From contig JAURCJ010000001.1 of the NCBI GenBank assembly GCA_030828505.1, positions 62,001-126,000 on the forward strand: a DNA stretch of 64,000 nucleotides, read 5' to 3'. Origin of the DNA: Alphaproteobacteria bacterium (GTDB lineage: Bacteria > Pseudomonadota > Alphaproteobacteria > TMED109). The notes under the pieces were generated by a model. The model made no database searches. It was not told where the DNA came from and saw only the letters and a program-made list of their open reading frames with translations. Shown piece by piece: positions 37,455-47,334 of the stretch; the stretch's first letter is position 1; every line of letters begins with the position of its first letter. Made by a program: the position numbers and the translations under genes.

Positions 37455-38189
37455 TTGTCAGAAAAACACTCTCCATTAGACCAGTTTGCTATACATAGGA
37501 TCTATGAAATGAAGATTGGAGGTATTGATATATCCCTCACAAATTCATCTGTTATGATGATTATAGTTTTAGCTATTTTAAATATTTTCCTAATTTACTC
37601 TACAAAGAAAAAGTCTGTAATACCGGGAAGACTTCAATCTTTAGCAGAGATGAGTTATGAAATGATTTATAATACAACCAAAGATAATCTAGGAAAAGAT
37701 GGGGTTAAATTTTTTCCATTAGTATACTCTTTATTTATGTTTATTTTACTTTGTAATATGTTAGGTTTAGTGCCTTACAGTTTTACAGTAACTAGTCATA
37801 TTATTGTCACGTTTGCTCTAGCTTTTGGAATATTTCTGCTTGCTACAGTTTTAGGCTTTGTTCTGCACGGTCATAAATATTTGAGACTATTTCTACCTAA
37901 GGGAGTACCTATATTTTTAGCTCCTTTACTTGTTCCAATAGAAATTGTCTCTTACATTTCTAGACCTATAAGCCTTGCTGTTAGATTAGCCGCTAATATG
38001 ATGGCTGGACACACTATGATAAAAGTATTTGCAGGTTTTGTAGTAGCCTTAGGTATTTTTGGAATAGCACCATTTCTATTTATAGTTTTATTATATATTT
38101 TAGAAACTTTAATAGCATTTTTACAAGCTTATGTATTTGCGGTATTAACCTGCTTATATTTGAGCGATTCATTTCACCCAGAACATTAA
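37455..38189 (+). CDS. atpB: F0 ATP synthase subunit a
   Basis: This 244-residue polytopic protein forms the proton half-channels against the c-ring. The essential arginine lies in SRPISLAVRLAANMMAGH (about 177-194). The start is TTG at 37455 behind AAGGA, supported by the family-like N-terminus SPLDQFAIHRIY; no upstream ATG fits. atpI-atpB-atpE-b'-b is the alphaproteobacterial F0 operon, with F1 elsewhere in the genome. Confidence 0.95.
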   Translation: MSEKHSPLDQFAIHRIYEMKIGGIDISLTNSSVMMIIVLAILNIFLIYSTKKKSVIPGRLQSLAEMSYEMIYNTTKDNLGKDGVKFFPLVYSLFMFILLCNMLGLVPYSFTVTSHIIVTFALAFGIFLLATVLGFVLHGHKYLRLFLPKGVPIFLAPLLVPIEIVSYISRPISLAVRLAANMMAGHTMIKVFAGFVVALGIFGIAPFLFIVLLYILETLIAFLQAYVFAVLTCLYLSDSFHPEH

Positions 38190-38429
<240 letters not shown>

Positions 38430-38470
38430 AAATCAAAAATTAATTCTATAAATAGAAGGTTAAGTAAAAT

Positions 38471-39058
38471 ATGTTAAATGATAAATATATAAAATTTATT
38501 ACATTACTAAGTAGTGTTTTCTTTTTTACTTATCCTTCTATTTCAGCTGAAGGTACAGGAATGCCTCAAATGGTTATTCCTGATTTTATGCCTCAATTAG
38601 TATGGTTAGTTATCATTTTTACTATATTATATTTCTCAATGAAGTATATCGCTTTACCAAGAATAACAGAAATTATTACCAATCGAGATATGAAAATTGT
38701 TAATGATTTAGAGAAAGCAGAAGAAATCAAAAATGAGATTGAAGAAACTAATAAAGAGCACCAAAAAGCTTTAGAAGAAACTAATAATCAAATTAAAATT
38801 TTAGTGAACGAAATAAACAAAAAAAGTAATCAAGAGGCCGAAATAAAATTGCAAGAATGTCAAAATAATATTAATCAAAAAATTGAAGAAGAAAAAAGTA
38901 AACTTGAGAAAGAAGTAGATCAATTTAATAAAAATATTGAACAAATTTCTTGTGAAGCTGCGGAATCAATTATAGAAAAAATGTATTACGTGAAACCAAA
39001 TGATAATAATTTAAAAAAAATTATAAATAAATATTCAGAAAGCTATAAAAATGAATAA
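38471..39058 (+). CDS. atpF': F0 ATP synthase subunit b' (first b-type stalk subunit)
   Basis: This 195-residue protein has an N-terminal hydrophobic leader (about 8-26), then MPDFMPQLVWLVIIFTILYFS with the membrane anchor (about 38-60). A long charged coiled coil (about 75-170) forms half of the peripheral stalk. PQMVIPDFMPQLVWL is characteristic of alphaproteobacterial b'. It overlaps the following b gene by 8 nt, the usual arrangement. Confidence 0.88.
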   Translation: MLNDKYIKFITLLSSVFFFTYPSISAEGTGMPQMVIPDFMPQLVWLVIIFTILYFSMKYIALPRITEIITNRDMKIVNDLEKAEEIKNEIEETNKEHQKALEETNNQIKILVNEINKKSNQEAEIKLQECQNNINQKIEEEKSKLEKEVDQFNKNIEQISCEAAESIIEKMYYVKPNDNNLKKIINKYSESYKNE

Positions 39059-39647
39059 ATTTAAAAATAAAAATTTTAATTTTACTACAATATTATTATT
39101 TATTTTAATATCTACACCTGCAATAAGCGCTGACGGTACAAATTACAAGCATTTTCTAGGGATTACATTAGATGAAAAATTTTGGGTTCTTATCGCATTT
39201 ATACTATTTTTAATATTAGTTGGTAAAAAGGCAATAAATGCTACTAATTCAGCTTTAGATAATAGGTCCAATATTATTATAGATAAAATTAATAATGCAG
39301 AAAATACTTTATCTGAGGCAAAAACATTACTAAGAGAAAGTCAGCAAGCTCTAGCGCATCATAAAAATGAATCAAATAATTTAATAAATAAGAAAAAAGA
39401 TTTAGCAGAGAAATCAGCTGCTGAGTATGCAAATAGAATTCAGGAAGAGATAAAAAGAAAGACTATTTCTGCAGAAAGAGAAATCCAGTATATGCATACT
39501 GAAGCTGCCTCCCACATTAAAAATAAAATTACAAGTATTACATTAAGAGCTGTAGAGGATATAGCTAGAAATGAATTAAAAGATACTAAATCGAATGAAA
39601 TATACGAAAAATTTATTTCTGATATTCCTAAAGCTTTAAAATCATAA
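39051..39647 (+). CDS. atpF: F0 ATP synthase subunit b
   Basis: This 198-residue stalk subunit has an N-terminal hydrophobic leader (about 11-26) and the membrane anchor DEKFWVLIAFILFLILVGKK (about 41-60). A hydrophilic coiled coil follows, with the family-like LDNRSNIIIDKINNAENTLSEAK. It pairs with b' to hold the F1 head. Its 3' end overlaps the convergent lipoprotein gene by 6 nt. Confidence 0.9.
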   Translation: MNKFKNKNFNFTTILLFILISTPAISADGTNYKHFLGITLDEKFWVLIAFILFLILVGKKAINATNSALDNRSNIIIDKINNAENTLSEAKTLLRESQQALAHHKNESNNLINKKKDLAEKSAAEYANRIQEEIKRKTISAEREIQYMHTEAASHIKNKITSITLRAVEDIARNELKDTKSNEIYEKFISDIPKALKS

Positions 39648-40178
39648 ATTTTTATCTTTTATATTCTGATAAAACCCCAATAATAACTTATGGTTATATA
39701 GTTGATCTTTACTATTCTTGACTTTAATGTTTATTAAACTTTCCTTGCTTTCTAGTATTTCAGTTTTTGATGTGCTCAAAAAAGAACGGTTAAACTTTTT
39801 ATTAACTATTATTTTATTTTGTTCATTGATTAAAGCTATTATAAAACTAAAATTTTCAACCTGAAAATCTTTTATATCTTCTTCGTATTCAATTAGAAAG
39901 CTTACTAATAAGTCAATATTATCTGCATTATTTTTATCACTACTCTTATAACATTTCCATTTCACTTCATAAAATTTAACATTATATATATTTTTATTTT
40001 GACGATTGATATTTAGCCTATCTAAATTCTCTATAAATTTAACATCGGGGCATTCTATTTCAATATTTTCGCTAAGTATTTCATTATGAATACTATTAAT
40101 TTTATCTATTGAAGTACTGCATGCCGTAAGAAAAATTATAATAAATAATAAATTTATACGTCTAATATATGTAAACAT
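39642..40178 (-). CDS. Putative lipoprotein of unknown function
   Basis: This 178-residue protein has an N-terminal signal (about 1-20) ending in the lipobox LTAC, so Cys20 should be lipidated. The mature part is charged, with two more cysteines (IECPDVKF near 42 and VKWKCYK near 76). I do not recognise the domain; it may be a beta-rich envelope protein. It is convergent with atpF (6-nt overlap) and divergent from thrB. No operon partner. Confidence 0.65.
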   Translation of the reverse strand: MFTYIRRINLLFIIIFLTACSTSIDKINSIHNEILSENIEIECPDVKFIENLDRLNINRQNKNIYNVKFYEVKWKCYKSSDKNNADNIDLLVSFLIEYEEDIKDFQVENFSFIIALINEQNKIIVNKKFNRSFLSTSKTEILESKESLINIKVKNSKDQLYNHKLLLGFYQNIKDKNL

Positions 40179-40235
40179 TCAATAGCCTTTATTTAATTAA
40201 TTTATTAAAATTATTATATCTAGTATTATATATTT

Positions 40236-41213
40236 ATGGCACATCTAACTGAACTAAAACAATCTAATATAGATAAAATTATCTTAAATTATAATATTAT
40301 AGATTTTATAAATATCACCCCTATTTATGACGGCATTCAAAATAGTAATTATATTATTAATACTAAAAATAGAAAATTTATACTAACAATTTTTGAAGAT
40401 TCATACGTAATAGATAATATTGATTTTTTTTTAAATTTATTATCTTTTTGTAATAATAATAAATTTAATTGTCCATCACCCATTATAGATAAAAATAATA
40501 GTTATATATACTATATAAATGATAAGCCAAGCTGTATATTTAACTTCCTAGAGGGTAAATCGTTTACTAATAATATATTTAATATTGAAATTGTAGGGGA
40601 AGAATTAGCTAAACTACATTTAATTACTAATAGTTTTAATAAAAAAATAAAAATGAGATTTGATATAAATTTTTTTAATAAAATTATTCAAGACTATAAC
40701 TCTTATTTTTTAGAAAAACACTCCTTATTAATTCAAATATTTAAAAAAACACTCTATGAATATAAAAATTTAAGTAAATTAAATTTACCAAAAGCTATAA
40801 TACATGGAGATCTGTTCCCAGATAATGTCTTTTTTAAAAATACAAATGAAATTTCAGGTTTTCTTGATTTTTACTTCTCAGATTATAATTATTTAGCCGC
40901 AGATTTAGCTATTGTAATTATATCTTGGTGTTTTAAAACTAATAAAAAAAATGAGTATGTATTAGATTATAATAAAATCAATAATTTACTCAAAGGTTAT
41001 AATGGTTTAAGAAAAATTCAAGTAAATGAGATAGACTCTTTATTAGTTTTATGCAAAATTTACTGTATGCGTTTTATATTTACTCGGCTATTAGCTATAA
41101 ATAATGATTATGATAAAAGTAAAATTTTAACAAAAGACCCTAATGAATATATAAATAAATTTATATTTTTTAATAATATAATTAACTTTAGATTGCATAT
41201 AGATTATGAGTGA
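40236..41213 (+). CDS. thrB: Homoserine kinase (aminoglycoside-phosphotransferase fold)
   Basis: This 325-residue kinase is of the APH-fold ThrB type found in alphaproteobacteria. The N-terminus MAHLTEL...IDFINITPIYDGIQNSNYIINT matches the family, and the catalytic loop is AIIHGDLFPDNVFF followed by the Mg2+ loop GFLDFYFSDYNYLAADLA. It phosphorylates homoserine before threonine synthase, whose gene (thrC) is about 4 kb away on the other strand. It overlaps rnhA by 8 nt. Confidence 0.9.
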   Translation: MAHLTELKQSNIDKIILNYNIIDFINITPIYDGIQNSNYIINTKNRKFILTIFEDSYVIDNIDFFLNLLSFCNNNKFNCPSPIIDKNNSYIYYINDKPSCIFNFLEGKSFTNNIFNIEIVGEELAKLHLITNSFNKKIKMRFDINFFNKIIQDYNSYFLEKHSLLIQIFKKTLYEYKNLSKLNLPKAIIHGDLFPDNVFFKNTNEISGFLDFYFSDYNYLAADLAIVIISWCFKTNKKNEYVLDYNKINNLLKGYNGLRKIQVNEIDSLLVLCKIYCMRFIFTRLLAINNDYDKSKILTKDPNEYINKFIFFNNIINFRLHIDYE

Positions 41214-41649
41214 AGATACAACAACCATAAATATATGGACAGATGGAGCCTGCTCAGGTAACCCAGGGCCTGGAGGATGGGGAGCCTTAATTAAATATAA
41301 TAATTCAGTAAAAGAGCTTTCTGGTCCAGAAAAAAATACTACGAATAATAGAATGGAAATGGTAGCAGTTATTAAAGCTTTGCAATTTATTAGTACGCAA
41401 TCAGATATTAATTTGTTTACCGACAGTAAATATGTGAAAGATGGAATTACTAAATGGATCCATGGATGGAAAAAAAATAACTGGCAAAATAGTCAAAAAA
41501 AAGAAGTTAAAAATAAAGACCTATGGGTCGAATTAGATATATTATCTCAAAAACATAATATAAAATGGATTTGGGTAAAGGGGCATTCTGGTAATACAGA
41601 AAATGAAATTGCTGATAAATTAGCCACGGAAGCCATAGAAACTAACTAA
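41206..41649 (+). CDS. rnhA: Ribonuclease HI
   Basis: This 147-residue RNase H removes RNA from RNA:DNA hybrids. The four catalytic acids are visible: Asp13 (WTDGACSGNPGPGG), Glu51 (NNRMEM), Asp73 (LFTDSKYV) and Asp137 (NEIADKLA). The basic handle (GWKKNNWQNSQKKEVKNKDLW) is kept. thrB-rnhA is a common alphaproteobacterial pair. Its stop shares CTAA with that of the convergent peroxiredoxin gene. Confidence 0.96.
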   Translation: MSEDTTTINIWTDGACSGNPGPGGWGALIKYNNSVKELSGPEKNTTNNRMEMVAVIKALQFISTQSDINLFTDSKYVKDGITKWIHGWKKNNWQNSQKKEVKNKDLWVELDILSQKHNIKWIWVKGHSGNTENEIADKLATEAIETN

Positions 41650-42137
41650 TTATTATCTAAAGCCTTTAAGATACTTTCTGCACTAGATACGCTAAATGCT
41701 CCTGCTTCTTCTATAGCTAAATGTATTATAGAGCCATTTTCAACAATCATTGCAAATCTTTTTCCTCTTTTTCCTAAGCCAAAACCAGAACCATCAAATG
41801 ATAATCCTAAAGCTTCCGTAAAATCACCATTACCATCAGCAAGTAAAGTAACTTTTCCTTTAGAATTCTGATCTTTCTCCCAAGCATTCATTACAAAAGG
41901 GTCATTAACAGAAATACAAATTATTTCATCTACACCTTTACTAATTATATCATTTGAATACTCAACAAATCCAGGTAAATGTTTAGCTGAGCAAGTTGGC
42001 GTAAAGGCACCAGGAACAGAAAAAACTACTATCTTTTTATTTGCAAAATATTCTTCTACATTTATGTCAACTACGCCATCTGAAGTTAAATTCTTTAATA
42101 TAGCTGATGGTAGTTTATCTCCGTTAGATATGGTCAT
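41646..42137 (-). CDS. Peroxiredoxin, Prx5 type
   Basis: This 163-residue thiol peroxidase has the peroxidatic motif PGAFTPTCSAKHLPGF (Cys about 49). The Prx5-type stretches SVNDPFVMNAWEKDQ and SFDGSGFGLGKRGKRFAMIVENG follow. It reduces hydroperoxides using glutaredoxin or thioredoxin; there is no fused glutaredoxin domain. The order thrB-rnhA-peroxiredoxin is common in the group. Confidence 0.92.
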   Translation of the reverse strand: MTISNGDKLPSAILKNLTSDGVVDINVEEYFANKKIVVFSVPGAFTPTCSAKHLPGFVEYSNDIISKGVDEIICISVNDPFVMNAWEKDQNSKGKVTLLADGNGDFTEALGLSFDGSGFGLGKRGKRFAMIVENGSIIHLAIEEAGAFSVSSAESILKALDNN

Positions 42138-42190
42138 TAAAATCTCCTAATTAATTAATATGTATGTATACTAGATATAGAGGAATATAT

Positions 42191-42213
42191 CCATAATTAT
42201 TTTTTAATTATGG
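42191..42213. repeat. Perfect 9-bp inverted repeat across the end of the DsbD-like gene
   Basis: CCATAATTA and TAATTATGG (9 bp each) are separated by 5 nt and cover the stop codon at 42208-42210. The hairpin is A+T-rich. On the minus strand no T-tract follows, so it is at best a weak terminator or mRNA 3'-end stabiliser. Confidence 0.3.
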
Positions 42214-44250
42214 CATATTATTACTATACAATTTTTTCAGGCTTTGCCTTATTTCTTCTAATGTTAATAACTCTGAATATAAAAATCCATTAGGTAAATT
42301 CGCATTAAAAATAGCATTAAATGGAATTCCATATCTATTAGCACTATGCAAAAAATCAGTAATGTCTTTGTCTGGTTGTGTCCAATCACCTCTCATTAAA
42401 ATAATTTTATTATCTATAATTATTTTTTTAAATTCACTACTATTTAAAACTAATATTTTATTTGCTTTACAAGTAATACACCAATCAGCTGTTATATCTA
42501 TAAAAACTGTATCCCCTTGATTAATCAATTTTAATAATTCTTTGTTACTAAAATTAATCCAGTCATCTTCATGTTCTTTTGTATATTCATTACTAAAAAA
42601 ACCTGTATCATATGACACATAAATATTTCCCATTAATAAAAATGTAATAAGCATAAGATAATATTTCTTTAAATATAATTTATTAATAATTAATAAAAAT
42701 AATATTATTGCTGATAGACAGTATAGAAAAATAGCTAAACCAATTATAGAAATACATACATAACTCAACCAAACTGCAGTTAAAAATAACCCAATTCCAA
42801 GAAAATACCTTAGATAAAGCATCCATTTACCAGGTTTAGGTAGAAATCTTACTAAAGAAGGAAATAAAATAAATAATAAATACGGAAATGACATTCCTAT
42901 ACCTAAAAAGAGAAATATTAATAAAGTAATATATATATTTGAAGATAATGCAAAACTTACAGCAGTTCCTAAGAAAGGAGCTGTACATGGAGTAGCTAAT
43001 AAAGTAGCTAAAGCACCTTCAAAAAAAGCAACCCCATTCTTTTTTTTTCCTATATATTTATTGATACTACTACTTAATTTAATAGGAAGATTAATATTTA
43101 TTTTATCAAATAAACTCAAAGAGAATATAATTAATACAAATATTAAAAATAATAAGAAAATTGGCTGTTGAAATTGTATTCCCCAACCTACTTGACCAGA
43201 AATTTCTCTAATTAAAATTGTTATAAAAGCTAGAAAAATAAAGGAAAAAATAATACCTAAAACTGTTAATAAAAAATTATGCCTAATAGTAGATTTATCA
43301 TTGTAATTTGTATTAAGTATTCTATTTATTTTCAATAATAAAACCGGCAGTACGCACGGCATAAAATTTAAAACTAATCCACCTATAAATGCAAAAAATA
43401 TAAACATGTAAAGGCTATTTTTTTTAGTATTATTAATGAATATATTACGACCAGATACAGCTAAATCACCTTTAACAAAGATTATATCTAAATTACTAAT
43501 ATCTGGTACCTCATTTTCTAATAATAATTTTGCTGTAATTTTTCTATTTAAGTTTTCGAGTACAGTAATATTAATTGTTTTAATATATTCATCTTTATGT
43601 TCTAAAAATATTTCAATATCGCCTTTTGGAAAATCTAAAATACTATCTAAGGTTAGTAACAATGAATTTTCTGAGTCTTTGTCAATAACAATACTATTAA
43701 TACCTAATTTTTTATAATTTAAAGGTACTTTTGATAGAGCTCTTTCTATTTTGTAAAAGTAACTAGTATAGTTTGATTCTCCAGAATCTAAGCGCAGAAA
43801 TAAATTTGTTTCAAATGGAATACAAATATCTTTACATACTTGAAAATTAAGTATTGTTTCTAAATTTAGAGGTTTAGTAAAATCTTTGACGGCAATTTCA
43901 ATTGGGATTATAACGTCATCTTTGTAAACATTTGTTAGTAAATTTGCTGCTTCATATTCCTTTGAAGGAAATGGCCATTTTATTTCAAGTGATTTTAAAT
44001 TAGTAGTATTATTATAATCTAAATTAGGAGGTAAACCTGAATCTCCCGGTTGTCTCCAATATATTTTCCATCCTGGTTTTAAACTAAAATCTAAAGCTAT
44101 ATAAAAATTTTCCTTCTTAACTTTTGTAACAGATGAAATGAACTTAACTTCGACCATTTCTTCTGTGAATGAATTATAATCTTGAGCATAAGTGAAGTTT
44201 ACTAAAGTAAAGAATAGTAGATTTAATATTGAATACAAAATTATTTTCAT
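42208..44250 (-). CDS. ScsB/DsbD-like thiol:disulfide reductase
   Basis: This 680-residue protein has a signal peptide (about 1-22) and a periplasmic N-terminal region (LKPGWKIYWRQPGDSGLPP and a Cys pair in VCKDICIPF). A CcdA/DsbD-like membrane domain follows (about 275-540) with FMPCVLPVLLLKI and TPCTAPFLGTAV, then a C-terminal thioredoxin domain with ADWCITCKANK. It moves electrons from cytoplasmic thioredoxin across the membrane to periplasmic proteins. The N-terminal build is closer to ScsB than to enterobacterial DsbD. Confidence 0.85.
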   Translation of the reverse strand: MKIILYSILNLLFFTLVNFTYAQDYNSFTEEMVEVKFISSVTKVKKENFYIALDFSLKPGWKIYWRQPGDSGLPPNLDYNNTTNLKSLEIKWPFPSKEYEAANLLTNVYKDDVIIPIEIAVKDFTKPLNLETILNFQVCKDICIPFETNLFLRLDSGESNYTSYFYKIERALSKVPLNYKKLGINSIVIDKDSENSLLLTLDSILDFPKGDIEIFLEHKDEYIKTINITVLENLNRKITAKLLLENEVPDISNLDIIFVKGDLAVSGRNIFINNTKKNSLYMFIFFAFIGGLVLNFMPCVLPVLLLKINRILNTNYNDKSTIRHNFLLTVLGIIFSFIFLAFITILIREISGQVGWGIQFQQPIFLLFLIFVLIIFSLSLFDKININLPIKLSSSINKYIGKKKNGVAFFEGALATLLATPCTAPFLGTAVSFALSSNIYITLLIFLFLGIGMSFPYLLFILFPSLVRFLPKPGKWMLYLRYFLGIGLFLTAVWLSYVCISIIGLAIFLYCLSAIILFLLIINKLYLKKYYLMLITFLLMGNIYVSYDTGFFSNEYTKEHEDDWINFSNKELLKLINQGDTVFIDITADWCITCKANKILVLNSSEFKKIIIDNKIILMRGDWTQPDKDITDFLHSANRYGIPFNAIFNANLPNGFLYSELLTLEEIRQSLKKLYSNNMP

Positions 44251-44278
44251 GCTGCTTAGATATAAGAAAATATAAAAA

Positions 44279-44920
44279 TTAGCTTTTATCAGTATTTAAA
44301 AGAGCGTATAATATATGGTCTTCCCATACATTATTAATTTTCATTGCTTTTCTTAAAACCCCTTCGTACTTAAAATTTAGTTTTTCTAAAAGATTTCTAG
44401 AACTTATATTGTTTTTTAAAGTAAATGCTTGAATTCTATTAATTTTTAAATTCATAAAAATATACGGAATAATGCTACGCATGGACTCTTCCATATAACC
44501 TTTTTTTATGTAAGGCTCCCCTAGCCAATAACCAATATTACAAGTTTGCATCACACTTCTTTGAACATTAGAAATATTTATCCCTCCTACCAATTCTTTA
44601 CTATCTTTTTCAAAACATAAAAAAGAATATGCTTGATCATAAGCAGCTTTAGATCTGTATAACCTTAATTGCTTCATATAATTACTTCTATTACAGTGCT
44701 CAATATTCCAATAAGGCTCCCATTTATATAAATATTCATATGATTCTTTTCTTAAATTTACCCAATACTTCCAGTCTCTTCTTCTAGGATGCCGAATAAT
44801 TATTCTATCACTTTCAATATAATTATGAGGAAAGTAACCTCTAAATGCATAAGCTATTTTTTTTAATCTATTACCTTTGAAGGACTTAGGTTTTATAACT
44901 TTAAATTTATATTTGCTCAT
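44279..44920 (-). CDS. GNAT acetyltransferase, RimJ-like
   Basis: This 213-residue protein has an acetyltransferase domain with RIIIRHPRRRDWKYWVNLRKES at the start. The acetyl-CoA region reads NIGYWLGEPYIKKGYMEESMRSIIPYIF, and NRIQAFTLKNNISSRNLLEKLNFKYEG follows. This pattern is that of RimJ/RimL N-terminal protein acetyltransferases. In relatives it lies near thrC, often with an M16 peptidase gene between them; here thrC is only 29 nt away. Confidence 0.85.
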   Translation of the reverse strand: MSKYKFKVIKPKSFKGNRLKKIAYAFRGYFPHNYIESDRIIIRHPRRRDWKYWVNLRKESYEYLYKWEPYWNIEHCNRSNYMKQLRLYRSKAAYDQAYSFLCFEKDSKELVGGINISNVQRSVMQTCNIGYWLGEPYIKKGYMEESMRSIIPYIFMNLKINRIQAFTLKNNISSRNLLEKLNFKYEGVLRKAMKINNVWEDHILYALLNTDKS

Positions 44921-44949
44921 ATTAAATACTCAATACTAAATTTAAGTAA

Positions 44950-46359
44950 TTAAAAACTTGAATTAGAAGATATAAAATTTTTTATCTCACTAAGATCATT
45001 AGGCATAGTTTTATATTTTTCATTTAAAGTAAAAATATTTTTATATTTATTTGGTAGGCTAGGTGAATTATTTATTGCCTTATTTACGGCCGAAGAAAAT
45101 TTTACTGGATGCGCTGTAGATAATACTATGCATAAGTCGTCTAAATTTGCAGTACAGGCAGCTTGGAGGCCTACAGATGTATGAGGGTCAACAATAATGT
45201 TTTTTTCATAACAGCTTCTCATTCGCTCTAATGTTATATCGTCATTTACACCTACACCTATAAAAGTTTTATTTAATTGATATAATATTTCTTTACTTAT
45301 CTCAAAGGAGCCATGAGTATTAAGCTTGGTCATATATTCTGTTACTAATGCCGGATTATATTCTAGGCATTCAAATAAAAGTCTTTCAAAGTTACTTGCA
45401 ACTTGTATATCCATCGATGGACTTAAAGTTGGCACTACTGTTGATACTCTGTAAATACCTGTTTGAAAAAATTTAGACAATATATCATTACTATTTGTCG
45501 CAATAATAATTTTATTAATTGGTAACCCCATTTTCTTTGCAATATAACCAGCGTATGCATCACCAAAATTTCCAGTCGGAACAGAAAAATTTACTCTTTT
45601 TAATTTATTGAATTTTAAAACCTTTAGTGCTGAGTAAAAATAATAAACAACTTGAGCTAAGACTCTTCCCCAATTTATAGAATTAATTGATGCAAGGTTT
45701 TGCTTTTTATTAAATTCTTTATCAACTAGTAATGTTTTGACTATTGCTTGGCAATCATCAAAATTACCTTCTAATGCGATATTAAAAACATTATCAGCAT
45801 TAACAGTAGTCATTTGTCTTCTTTGAAATTCACTTACTTTATCTTTAGGATGTAATATGATTATATTAGCTCTTGGATTATTTTTAAAAGCTTCTATAGC
45901 GGCAGAGCCTGTATCACCGGATGTAGCTCCTATTATAGTTATATTTTTATTATTTCTATCTAAAAATAAATTAAATATTCTACTTAAAAACTGTAAGGCA
46001 AAATCTTTAAATGCTAATGTAGGACCATGATATAGCTCTAATATTTTTATATTATTATTATAATTTGTTAAAGGAGCTGGGTCTCCACTTCCAAAATCTT
46101 TATATGAATTTATAGCAATTTGATATATTTCGGACTTATTTATACAACTACCACAAAATTTATAAATTATTTCTGTAAATAATTCAGTATAACTTAGATT
46201 TGCCATCTTATATACTTCATCTGAATTTAAAAATGGAAAATTTTCAGGTATATACAGACCTCCGTCAGGTGCAAGACCTTCCATAGTAATTTTACTGAAA
46301 TTATTATCAGAAATATGATATTTATTTCTGGTAGAAATATAATTCATTAATTTACCCAA
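44950..46359 (-). CDS. thrC: Threonine synthase
   Basis: This 469-residue PLP enzyme makes threonine from O-phosphohomoserine. The N-terminus has the family TMEGLAPDGGLYIPENFP, the PLP lysine is Lys118 in GPTLAFKDFALQFL, and IIGATSGDTGSAAIEAF and SVPTGNFGDAYAGYIAKKMGLP bind the cofactor phosphate. Met5 is an alternative start (MNYISTRN). It works downstream of the homoserine kinase encoded at 40236. Confidence 0.95.
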   Translation of the reverse strand: MGKLMNYISTRNKYHISDNNFSKITMEGLAPDGGLYIPENFPFLNSDEVYKMANLSYTELFTEIIYKFCGSCINKSEIYQIAINSYKDFGSGDPAPLTNYNNNIKILELYHGPTLAFKDFALQFLSRIFNLFLDRNNKNITIIGATSGDTGSAAIEAFKNNPRANIIILHPKDKVSEFQRRQMTTVNADNVFNIALEGNFDDCQAIVKTLLVDKEFNKKQNLASINSINWGRVLAQVVYYFYSALKVLKFNKLKRVNFSVPTGNFGDAYAGYIAKKMGLPINKIIIATNSNDILSKFFQTGIYRVSTVVPTLSPSMDIQVASNFERLLFECLEYNPALVTEYMTKLNTHGSFEISKEILYQLNKTFIGVGVNDDITLERMRSCYEKNIIVDPHTSVGLQAACTANLDDLCIVLSTAHPVKFSSAVNKAINNSPSLPNKYKNIFTLNEKYKTMPNDLSEIKNFISSNSSF

Positions 46360-46386
46360 AATATATTAATTAAAATATTATTAATA

Positions 46387-47334
46387 TTAATTCTTATAAT
46401 TAATTTGTAAGGTAAACCAAAATAAAAAAGAAAGCATCATAAATAATATAACTGCCAAAGATTGATGAAACATAGCAATATACATGTTTAATTCAGTAAA
46501 GATTACAGTAGCCCCAATTACAATTTGAAATACTATAACAATTACTAATATATTCCGTACTCTATAAATTAATTTATTATGCCTAATATCCTTATAAATC
46601 CTAAAGACAAAATAAATACAAATTGCGGAAATAATAGCTAAAGCTCTGTGAGTAAGGTGTAAAAATTTATTATGCTGAAAAATACTTAAACCATCGTCAG
46701 AACATAATGGCCACAAATCACAAGCTAAAGAAGATCCACTTTTTGAAACAATTGCCCCCATTAGCATTGTAAGCATTATAAAGATGAGAGATATTATTAA
46801 GGTAGATAATTTGCGTTTATTATATGGAATATTAACATTATAATTTAAATATAATGATTGCATGAATATTCTTATGACGAATAGTAATAAAATTAATGCA
46901 AAGCCTAAATGAACAGCAACTGACCATGGAGAATTACTATCAAATACAGTAAATCCCCCCATTAACCCTTGTAATACCAATAATACTAATATTGCATAAA
47001 GGGTTTTTTGATTAATACCTGAATTATGTAGTTTTAAACCTATTATAAAAACAATAAGTGTTAAAGGAGCTATAAATATAGCAGCATTAAGCCTATGAAT
47101 CCATTCTAGCATTATTTGGTAAAATTCATAATTAACATCAGAAATAGTAGATAATTTTTCTGGATCAGGAAACCATAAACCATAACACAAAGGCCAATCC
47201 GGGCAAGATAAACCTGATCCAGTTAATCTTACAGCAGAGCCTAGAGATATTTGGGAAAATATTGCAACTATTAGCAAACCAGAGAATATCTTTAGTAATA
47301 TAATTATTCTATCTTTAGAAATATTATTTAACAT
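46387..47334 (-). CDS. ctaA: Heme A synthase (COX15/CtaA)
   Basis: This 315-residue protein with about eight membrane helices oxidises the methyl of heme O to the formyl of heme A for aa3 oxidase. Hallmarks are GSAVRLTGSGLSCPDWPLCYG (about 32-52), MLEWIHRLNAA with the first His, AVHLGFAL, LTHRALAIISA and FHQSLAV. The gene overlaps SURF1 by 11 nt and so belongs to the oxidase operon. It cooperates with CtaB at 49947. Confidence 0.94.
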   Translation of the reverse strand: MLNNISKDRIIILLKIFSGLLIVAIFSQISLGSAVRLTGSGLSCPDWPLCYGLWFPDPEKLSTISDVNYEFYQIMLEWIHRLNAAIFIAPLTLIVFIIGLKLHNSGINQKTLYAILVLLVLQGLMGGFTVFDSNSPWSVAVHLGFALILLLFVIRIFMQSLYLNYNVNIPYNKRKLSTLIISLIFIMLTMLMGAIVSKSGSSLACDLWPLCSDDGLSIFQHNKFLHLTHRALAIISAICIYFVFRIYKDIRHNKLIYRVRNILVIVIVFQIVIGATVIFTELNMYIAMFHQSLAVILFMMLSFLFWFTLQINYKN

